From Chaetoderma sp. LZ-2023a (lineage: Eukaryota; Mollusca; Caudofoveata; Chaetodermatida; Chaetodermatidae): DNA of 64,000 nt. Positions 55,444 through 64,000 of this stretch are shown here, piece after piece (position 1 is the first letter of the stretch; each line of letters begins with the position of its first letter). Both the position numbers and the translations under genes were made by a program. Location of the stretch: contig CM067371.1 in the NCBI GenBank assembly GCA_034401795.1, positions 78,933,482-78,997,481 of the forward strand. The letters are read 5' to 3'. The notes under the pieces are model-generated. The model had not been told where the DNA came from, made no database searches, and was given only the letters and a program-made list of their open reading frames with translations.

Positions 55444-55491
55444 GTGGGTGGGGGTGGGGTTGGAGGTTGGGTGGGGGTGGGTTGGGGGTGG
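55444..55491 (+). other. Potential G-quadruplex tract
   Basis: Contains at least five runs of three or more G separated by one to seven bases (GGGTGGGGGTGGGGTTGG and so on). This satisfies the usual pattern for an intramolecular quadruplex on the plus strand. Confidence 0.6.
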
Positions 55492-55610
55492 TCAATGCCA
55501 ACCAAAATGGGGTGAAGATAGATACTTCCCTGGAAAACCTTTGAAATCTAGATGTTCTAGATGACTTCTGCATTTTTGAAGTGCGTGGTTAAATATGGAA
55601 TTTCAGGTTT

Positions 55611-55642
55611 AGGTGTGCGTGCGTGCGTGCGTGCGTGCGTGC

Positions 55643-55675
<33 letters not shown>

Positions 55676-55680
55676 TGTGT
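55611..55680. repeat. (GCGT)n microsatellite at the start of duplication copy A
   Basis: TGCG units running to GTGTGTGG; homologous in position to the long GT repeat that precedes copy B. Confidence 0.9.
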
Positions 55681-56113
55681 GGTTGGGTGGGTGGAAATCA
55701 TATCTTTGTCCCAGAGTCAAAGGTGCGCAGGGGAGGAGGGAGTGGAGGGGACAATTGTGTCCTTGCACCCCCTTCTACATCTATACTGTATTGCCCAAAT
55801 GAAAGGATACTTGCGCGTAACCTTTGTTTTGGCGCTACTGTGCATTTTGCAATATACCTTATATGAAACGTCTGGTTGGTTTCATACATAATTGTCATTA
55901 AATGGAAGAATAGCATACGCTAGCCTGAATATAGATGTTTATCAAAGTTTACATTGAATGTTTAATAAGGCAGAAGTAAATGACTACATATCTAGTTTTT
56001 AAAAAGTCTTATTTGCGTAGAGATACATGTAGATTGGGTGGAGAGATGCGGCCTCGGCCACCTTTTGGCGTCCCCTTAAAATCTGGCGCCAAAAGTCAGT
56101 GCCTAGTTCACAT

Positions 56114-56149
56114 TTACCCCGAGCCGACAGCAGTGTCGGCTCGGGGTAA
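56114..56149. repeat. Perfect palindrome, 16-bp arms, 4-base loop
   Basis: TTACCCCGAGCCGACA, GCAG, TGTCGGCTCGGGGTAA. Copy B diverges within its left arm (after TTACC), so the palindrome sits exactly at one edge of the 1.96-kb indel. Confidence 0.95.
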
Positions 56150-56179
56150 CGGCGAAAAAAGTAAAAGTACTTAATCTCC

Positions 56180-57030
56180 CATTCGTTCCTCAAATTTCTG
56201 GTGAAGTCCACTTTCCATTACGGAGTCATGAGTACTTTCTGGCCATTTTGCAACAATCTTCCTGATACGGTACCTAGCATCCATCATCTGAGTGTTAAGG
56301 GGATAATAGCTTTACATATCTCCACCTCTGCTATGCGGGACCTAATATGCATATATGAGTCCCATCTCTGACCCCCACCCCTCAGCCCCCACACCCCATG
56401 CCACCGGCAAAATTGGTGATTTCATTAAACCCTTCAACAATGTTTAGAATCATTTGAGGCATTTGGAATTTCACAACATCGTGCAATAGTGGAAGCAATG
56501 GATGCGTCACTTGGGACAAAAGATGTGGCTCATACTAGATTGTGAGATATGAAACAAGCCTGTGGCATAGAAACGCAAATCAGCAAGAACTTTTAGATTA
56601 GTGGGGAGAGCATGCTTTCTCAATGTTTGCAGTTCTAGTCCATTTCCAACAGCATCAATCAACTCTAATATCATTTGCCGATCTAGTCGTCATCTCTCAT
56701 AGAGTTGCAGGTCGGTGTGTAGCGATTAACTCCAGTCGATGAACTCTATGACAAAATACTCGCTCATGACGAATAACGTGCTTTCTTGGAACCCCTTCTT
56801 GCACAGCCAACATTAACTATTAGTAATCTTAGACAGAATGAGCAGATTTTTATGATGGAATAAGCAACCTACTTAAAGTTAAGACAGGCTAAGAAACGTC
56901 TTAAATTTAGGGGTTTATCTAGGTATCATCCATCAGGTAAATAACATATTAAAAACGGCTTCTTCATGATGCTTAGCTTAAGTAGGTGGATAAGTACCTT
57001 ACTTTGACATAAGTCGCTTTATGAATACGG
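56180..57030 (-). pseudogene. PIF/Harbinger-type element, copy 3 (partial)
   Basis: Matches 52910-53765 of copy 1 (for example CTGATACGGTAC, CATATCTCCAC, TCTAATATCAT.TGCCGATC and the end AAGTCGCTTTATGAATACGG). The left portion of the element is missing. It lies wholly within the segment that copy B lacks. Confidence 0.7.
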
Positions 57031-58081
57031 ACCCTGGGATTACACAATTATAATTAAAGGCCTGATATAGTTATAAATTTAATTTATTGAACCATGCCCA
57101 TAAAATGCTTCCAGTGCGTCAATACTCTCATTTTAACATCAATTATTATATATACGACTAACCAATATCCAAGAAGATGCAAATTATGAAATTCACAAAT
57201 ATAAAAAATGTAAACACAAATCTGACGGTCGCCTGCATCTGCGTTTCGCAGAGAAGCCAGAGTATTCGTTGCTTAGCGGTGGCTTGCGATTCATCGCCGG
57301 TCTTGTATAAACAAAAAATATTATTATGCAAATTCTCTGCGGTTTCAGTCCTCCCAGAGTGTGGCTCTTTGATGTTTCCGATCGCCGTGGCGCTAGTATA
57401 CTGTCTGTCGCCGGCGAACTGTCTAGACATATTTACGATCGGTTACGGTAATATTTTCGAAGAAATTATTTTCTGTCATCGCAGAAAAAGTCGCATAAGC
57501 ATAAGTAACGGTACTCATCTCCAATATTGTGTTTGTCACATAGGCTACATATTCTTTCTTCACTGTCTAAGCCTTCCCATCATCGCGTTTCTATAGCTAA
57601 TTTATGATTACTAGTTCGATATTTGACTAAAGTTTTTCTGTTTATTTTATTTAGCTTCCTGAGATAATGTTCTAAATTTAATTCAGTTTAGTATATACTG
57701 TATTATATTTTGGCTTTAAGCAAGTTGGTAATTTTCCCTGACGAAGTTTGTATGTATTGGTCCTTGACTACTGTAATATACCTTAAATTAGAATTTGTTA
57801 TGGACTGCGATTCCTAGAGGTGAGTCATTCCCACATTTTCAAGTATACATTTAGCCATTTGTATTCAGGATTATTTTTTGTAAAGTCATTGTAGATTTTA
57901 ATTAGTTATGGATGATAGCTTAGTTTCTTTACCGTTGAGAAGTTTTCCCAAAATTTATTAATTTATGTTTTATGGTATTTTCTAATGGGGTTTCTCCTAG
58001 GTCTTCATATACCATATGACTAGGTGTTGTTTTTACAATATTTTAAATAAAGTGCGCTGTAGACCAAGAGAAGAGAAAGGG
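57031..58081. other. No gene recognised (part of the copy A-specific segment)
   Basis: AT-rich DNA. A 139-codon frame (57177-57596) and an overlapping minus frame have no recognisable motif and no biased codon pattern, and are not called. The segment ends in AAAGGG just before ACGGCGATTC, where copies A and B match again. Confidence 0.45.
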
Positions 58082-58597
58082 ACGGCGATTCAACGACGAG
58101 ATGATAGGCTACAACCACCATCGTAAGCAATCAGTTGCGCGTTCATCGCGTCTGCGTTACATTGTTATAGTCCGCGCACCAAAACGACATAAAACAAATT
58201 CCAGATGCGATATGGGCGATGGCTTGGTGGTTGCGTGCGTAGGCGAGGTGTAGATAGATGTGTGAATGCGTGAGGGTACTCTTAGTTGATTGGTACATGG
58301 GTCAGAGCGTGTATGTGTGATGCTGGTGTGCGTGCGGGCACGCGCTCGTGTGCGTGAGTGCGTGCGTGCGTACGTGCGTGCGTGTTTTGTATTCCATATT
58401 GACACACAAGATCGGTAAGTCCTTTAGATAGATAACCTTTTCAAGCAGAGAATCATTTCTCAGCCAGATGAGCGCGTATTTAGTGCAAGGTTTCAACATT
58501 TTTACAGTATATTACCATGGTTCCCAGCCTGATGGGAGGGTGTTCCTCCTCGGATGCATCCATTGAGATTGTTTTCCCAACAACTTTAACTAGTTAA

Positions 58598-58786
58598 CCA
58601 TCAAATTTGTTCTAGAAATTGAATGATCAAAAACGTTCATTTTCAGACTATCTTTCAAAGTTTATACGCCAATGACTGGCTCGGTTATCGATCCGGCGAT
58701 TCCAGTGTTAAATCTTCAGAAATAGTCTTCTCATGGCTTGCAAATGGATATTTCCGTACAGAATCCGTTTTAAGCCAGCTTGAATG
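58598..58786. mobile_element. piggyBac-type MITE, copy in duplication A
   Basis: Flanked by TTAA (58594-58597, 58787-58790). The interior shares ATGACTGGCTC.GTTATC and neighbouring blocks with the clearer MITE at 12521-12744. TIRs are weak. Confidence 0.6.
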
Positions 58787-58790
58787 TTAA

Positions 58791-59990
58791 AGCATCGACC
58801 CTTCACGGACATATATACATCTACTATCCCCTGTAAATGATTAACGCATCACTTCCACTCGTATCCTGCAATACTATTTGATAAATTGATTACACTATTC
58901 ACATGTTTGCCTTTAAATTAAACCGCTTCTTTGTCCAAGCCAATTGACAAAAACTAATCCATCCGGCTCATGGTGTCTAAAATCAGAGGAACAGCGGATT
59001 GGAGGACATTACAACACCTTCATTGAATTGTAATCTGTCACATCATATTATTTGACGTGACAGTGGTGCAGACAATGTTCTGTTGTGCACGTGGCCAGCC
59101 AGTTTGGAATAAAATCGATGTGATTGATTAGTAGAAGGTCGTATTATTTACCCGAATTTGTCCCATGTGTATATGGGATCGAGATTGAATACTTTCAGGA
59201 GAAAAGTCGAATGAGAAGATTGGGGCTTAATCTCTGTCATTAGATCTACGCATAAATAATGATGGGCATCTGTTAGACACCATTATGGAGACGGGCTCAC
59301 GCACGCAGAACTATTTCACGACCAAAGCTACAAACTAGGTAGTTTTTTGGACATGCCACCCAAGATAATAGATTGTCGGATACATCGCCACCAGTTTGGA
59401 AAGCTACGGAAAAGCTGGTACACGTATGCTATCCTTTTGAAGTTTTGTGACTTCAAAACATGATCTAGTTCCTATCTTCTTAATACATCAAGCACTGTTA
59501 TATATTTGACATTGACTGCACATAAGGACAAACAACCACAGTTGTGATTGGAGCATTAAAACACAATCTATTAAGTGGTTACGTGTGAAGTACGTGTCAA
59601 ATTAAATTTACGACAGTCTACAATAGATGGATTTGATATGTTACTCAAGTAGCTGATGTCATAATATAATACGTCCCGTATTAGCTGATGTCACAATCAA
59701 AATAACGACGTCCCGTATTAGCTGACGCCACACTCAAAATGCCGTAGTCGTGTCTAGGTGGGGGGGGGGGGCGCACCCAAAGAAAAATGAGGTAGCTCCA
59801 TCAGATGAATCGAAAAGTCCGTCACGCAAGTGTAGGAATTGTATGTCTTTGATACATTTAAATTTATTAAACATTTTGTATAATTTCTGTATGATGATGG
59901 TATATATTATGACTGCTCTGCGGGTACAGTAGATTGAAAATATCATGCATCTGTAATCAGTCCTTCTTGTTTGGCCACTGTTTTCTGAAG
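58791..59990. other. No gene recognised; short tandem repeat
   Basis: Non-coding. At 59650-59745 a 32-37-bp unit (AGCTGATGTCA...CGTCCCGTATT) occurs about three times, and likewise in copy B near 63230-63325. GTAGGAATTGTATGTCTTTG (59833) resembles the AAAGACATACAATTC block of the hairpin family, inverted. A G12 run lies at 59760. Confidence 0.5.
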
Positions 59991-60620
59991 CGGTAATCAA
60001 TCCTTCTTGTTTGGTCACACTTTCCTGTCCTCAGCGAGAGTTCGTAACTCTCTGAGGGTCTTCATGGTCGTCGGTGTGCCAAGTCTGGCTTCTTTTACAG
60101 CAGTACACTTGGCAGGTTTCTGTAATGGCGTCATCTACGAGCTGTGGAGATATTGGTACCAAGTACAGCAACTTCCAAGGGTTTCTGTCCTGTTGCCTTC
60201 GCAGAACATGTCCAAACATATACCATCTTTGTTGGGCCACCTTCGCTTACAGTGGGACTATATTGCACATAGTGTATAGCGCATTGATTGGAAATTATGC
60301 TGTCCATCCAGTGATGTTGGCTTGTAGTATGAAGCGGTCTGCAGTGACAGGTATCAAGCTTATCTAGAACTGCCTTTGGAGCGGCTCTGCTGTTACAGCT
60401 GTACAGCATCAGTGATATACAGGTCGCGTCATACAAGCGTGGTATGACAGATCCACAGTTTCCAAAAGGGTTGGAAGGCAATGTGTCCTGTGACGCAATG
60501 TGTAGCGATGTCAGTCTAGCTCTCTATTAGTGAATCCAGGATTTTATGCTTCCCCCATAAGCCTTTGCCACCGACTGTCGCTGATAGGTGTCTATGGGTA
60601 TACTCGGGATTGGTTCCATT
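59991..60620 (-). pseudogene. LINE ORF2 3' end, copy in duplication A
   Basis: Minus-strand frames read R-L-Y-D-A-T-C-I-S-L-M-L-Y-S-C, L-D-K-L-D-T-C-H-C-R and, after a frameshift, R-W-Y-M-F-G-H-V-L-R-R. These follow the C-terminal pattern of non-LTR retrotransposon ORF2 proteins (Leu-Tyr-Gly before a K-L-x-x-F/C region, ending in G-H-V-L-R). Stops and frame changes show it is dead. Confidence 0.75.
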
Positions 60621-60788
60621 CATGGAAAGATGAAGAGTGAGGGTTTCTATCGCATATATGGAGAGGTTTATCGAGTGGCTTCTTTTTCTCATCTTTGAGG
60701 TTTACATCGTTGCTGTAGCATAAATGATTTTGTATGTCTCACTTAGACAGAATCTATGTGTGCATACTGGTCATTTGTGTCCATCAAA

Positions 60789-61228
<440 letters not shown>

Positions 61229-62180
61229 TTGGGTGGGTGGAAATCATATCTTTGTCCCAGAGTCAAAGGTGCGCAGGGGAGGAGGGAGTGGAGGGGACAA
61301 TTGTGTCCTTGCACCCCCTTCTACATCTATACTGTATTGCCCAAATGAAAGGATACTTGCGCGTAACCTTTGTTTTGGCGCTACTGTGCATTTTGCAATA
61401 TACCTTATATGAAACGTCTGGTTGGTTTCATACATAATTGTCATTAAATGGAAGAATAGCATACGCTAGCCTGAATATAGATGTTTATCAAAGTTTACAT
61501 TGAATGTTTAATAAGGCAGAAGTAATTGACTACATATCTAGTTTTTAAAAAGTCTTATTTGCGTAGAGATACATGTAGATTGGGTGGAGAGATGCGGCCT
61601 CGGCCACCTTTTGGCGTCCCCTTAAAATCTGGCGCCAAAAGTCAGTGCCTAGTTCACATTTACCACGGCGATTCAACGACGAGATGATAGGCTACAACCA
61701 CCATCGCAAGCAATCAGTTGCGCGTTCATCGCGTCTGCGTTACATTGTTATAGTCCGCGCACCAAAACGACATAAAACAAATTCCAGATGCGATATGGGC
61801 GATGGCTTGGTGGTTGCGTGCGTAGGCGAGGTGTAGATAGATGTGTGAATGCGTGAGGGTACTCTTAGTTGATTGGTACATGGGTCAGAGCGTGTATGTG
61901 TGATGCTGGTGTGCGTGCGGGCACGCGCTCGTGTGCGTGAGTGCGTGCGTGCGTACGTGCGTGCGTGTTTTGTATTCCATATTGACACACAAGATCGGTA
62001 AGTCCTTTAGATAGATAACCTTTTCAAGCAGAGAATCATTTCTCATCCAGATGAGCGCGTATTTAGTGCAAGGTTTCAACATTTTTACAGTATATTACCA
62101 TGGTTCCCAGCCTGATGGGAGGGTGTTCCTCCTCGGATGCATCCATTGAGATTGTTTTCCCAACAACTTTAACTAGTTAA

Positions 62181-62370
62181 CCATCAAATTTGTTCTAGAA
62201 AATTGAATGATCAAAAACGTTCATTTTCAGACTATCTTTCAAAGTTTATACGCCAATGACTGGCTCGGTTATCGATCCGGCGATTCCAGTGTTAAATCTT
62301 CAGAAATAGTCTTCTCATGGCTTGCAAATGGATATTTCCGTACAGAATCCGTTTTAAGCCAGCTTGAATG
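62181..62370. mobile_element. piggyBac-type MITE, copy in duplication B
   Basis: Duplicate of 58598-58786 with TTAA at 62177-62180 and 62371-62374. It was carried by the segmental duplication rather than inserted independently. Confidence 0.6.
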
Positions 62371-63570
62371 TTAAAGCATCGACCCTTCACGGACATATAT
62401 ACATCTACTATCCCCTGTAAATGATTAACGCATCACTTCCACTCGTATCCTGCAATACTATTTGATAAATTGATTACACTATTCACATGTTTGCCTTTAA
62501 ATTAAACCGCTTCTTTGTCCAAGCCAATTGACAAAAACTAATCCATCCGGCTCATGGTGTCTAAAATCAGAGGAACAGCGGATTGGAGGACATTACAACA
62601 CCTTCATTGAATTGTAATCTGTCACATCATATTATTTGACGTGACAGTGGTGCAGACAATGTTCTGTTGTGCACGTGGCCAGACAGTTTGGAATAAAATC
62701 GATGTGATTGATTAGTAGAAGGTCGTATTATTTACCCGAATTTGTCCCATGTGTATATGGGATCGAGATTGAATACTTTCAGGAGAAAAGTCGAATGAGA
62801 AGATTGGGGCTTAATCTCTGTCATTAGATCTACGCATAAATAATGATGGGCATCTGTTAGACACCATTATGGAGACAGGCTCAAGCACGCAGAACTATTT
62901 CACGACCAAAGCTACAAACTAGGTAGTTTTTTGGATATGCCACCCAAGATAATAGATTGTCGGATACATCGCCACCAGTTTGGAAAGCTACGGAAAAACT
63001 GGTACACGTATGCTATCCTTTTGAAGTTTTGTGACTTCAAAACATGATCTAGTTCCTATCTTCTTAATACATCAAGCACTGTTATATATTTGACATTGAC
63101 TGCACATAAGGACAAACAACCACGGTTGTGATTGGAGCTTTAAAACACAATGTATTAAGTGGTTACGTGTGAAGTACGTGTCAAATTAAATTTACGACAG
63201 TCTACAATAGATGGATTTGATCTGTTACTCAAGTAGCTGATGTCATAATATAATACGTCACGTATTAGCTGATGTCACAATCAGAATAACGACGTCGCGT
63301 ATTAGCTGACGCCACACTCAAAATGCCGTAGTCGTGTCTAGGTGGGGGGGGGGTACCCAAAGAAAAATGAGGTAGCTCCATCAGATGAATCGAAAAGTCC
63401 GTCACGCAAGTGTAGGAATTGTATGTCTTTGATACATTTAAATTTATTAAACATTTTGTTTAATTTCTGTATGATGATGGTATATATTATGACTGCTCTG
63501 CGGGTACAGTAGATTGAAAATATCATGCATCTGTAATCAGTCCTTCTTGTTTGGCCACTATTTCCTGAAG

Positions 63571-64000
63571 CGGTAATCAATCCTTCTTGTTTGGTCACAC
63601 TTTCCTGTCCTCAGCGAGAGTTCGTAACTCTCTGAGGGTCTTCATGGTCGTCGGTGTGCCAAGTCTGGCTTCTTTTACAGCAGTACACTTGGCAGGTTTC
63701 TGTAATGGCGTCATCTACGAGCTGTGGAGATATTGGTACCAAGTACAGCAACTTCCAAGGGTTTCTGTCCTGTTGCCTTCGCAGAACATGTCCAAACATA
63801 TACCATCTTTGTTGGGCCACCTTCGCTTACAGTGGGACTATATTGCACATAGTGTATAGCGCATTGATTGGAAATTTTGCTGTCCATCCAGTGATGTTGG
63901 CTTGTAGTATGAAGCGGTCTGCAGTGACAGGTATCAAGCTTATCTAGAACTGCCTTTGGAGCGGCTCTGCTGTTACAGCTGTACAGCATCAGTGATATAC
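63571..64000 (-). pseudogene. LINE ORF2 3' end, copy in duplication B (partial)
   Basis: Same frames and motifs as 59991-60420, cut by the window end. The frameshift seen in copy A is shared, so the LINE was already dead before the duplication. Confidence 0.75.

Larger units (their letters stand above)
55681..60420 (+). repeat. Segmental duplication, copy A
   Basis: 55681-56118 matches 61227-61664 and 58082-60420 matches 61665-64000 almost base for base. The offsets are 5,546 bp on the left side and about 3,580 bp on the right, the difference being the 1.96-kb segment 56119-58081 present only here. Differences outside it are scattered substitutions and one- to several-base indels. Confidence 0.95.

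Noticed and set aside
57158..57596. 139-codon plus frame and 90-codon minus frame in the copy A-specific segment
   Set aside because: No motif, no homologous frame elsewhere in the window, both strands open at once, and absent from copy B. Chance frames are more likely.

Overview
The window looks like animal nuclear DNA from a marine invertebrate, most plausibly a lophotrochozoan. The basis is the AT-rich non-coding sequence full of microsatellites, the kinds of transposons present, and a dispersed repeat at about 24.1 kb of a type common in mollusc-like genomes. I could not name a species. I found no convincing single-copy host gene; almost everything recognisable is mobile or repeated DNA, much of it broken.

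Layout. 0-4 kb: little recognisable, one SINE-like piece. 4.0-11.6 kb: a 457-bp tandem repeat, interrupted by a 6.6-kb DNA transposon (called E1 here, 4608-11194) with 184-bp terminal inverted repeats (TIRs) and a 3-bp target duplication. E1 carries a broken gene for a large protein with a C-terminal FEN1/XPG-like nuclease region. 11.6-20.9 kb: piggyBac-type and other MITEs, a hairpin-bearing repeat, a Tc1-type transposon truncated at one end, LINE fragments and microsatellites. 20.9-45.6 kb: a second XPG-nuclease element (E2) with about 600-bp TIRs. A 15.9-kb Polinton/Maverick (27358-43253) sits inside E2, and a 1.66-kb intact Tc1 transposon (43708-45368) sits in its right TIR. 46-48 kb: another hairpin repeat and a 1.5-kb foldback. 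48.8-50.6 kb: a third XPG-nuclease pseudogene (E3). 51.9-57 kb: PIF/Harbinger remnants. 55.7-64 kb: a recent tandem segmental duplication with GT-repeat breakpoints, the two copies differing by a 1.96-kb indel at a perfect palindrome.

The Polinton has an exact 6-bp target duplication (GTAGGT), 96-bp TIRs starting with AG, a protein-primed-type DNA polymerase B, a retroviral-type integrase, a packaging-type ATPase, a Cys-rich small protein and several unassigned ORFs on both strands. Its replication, integration and packaging genes are all broken: frameshifts, in-frame stops, altered catalytic residues in the integrase, and a duplicated and altered polymerase motif C. Some accessory ORFs remain open. 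It is best read as a dead relic.

The most interesting item is the XPG-nuclease transposon family: three divergent copies in 45 kb, two of them with defined TIRs, and one with a paralogous empty site that fixes its ends to the base. The protein motifs follow the order of the FEN1 active-site residues. This may correspond to, or be a relative of, the AcademX lineage of Academ transposons; that match is from memory and was not checked against a library.
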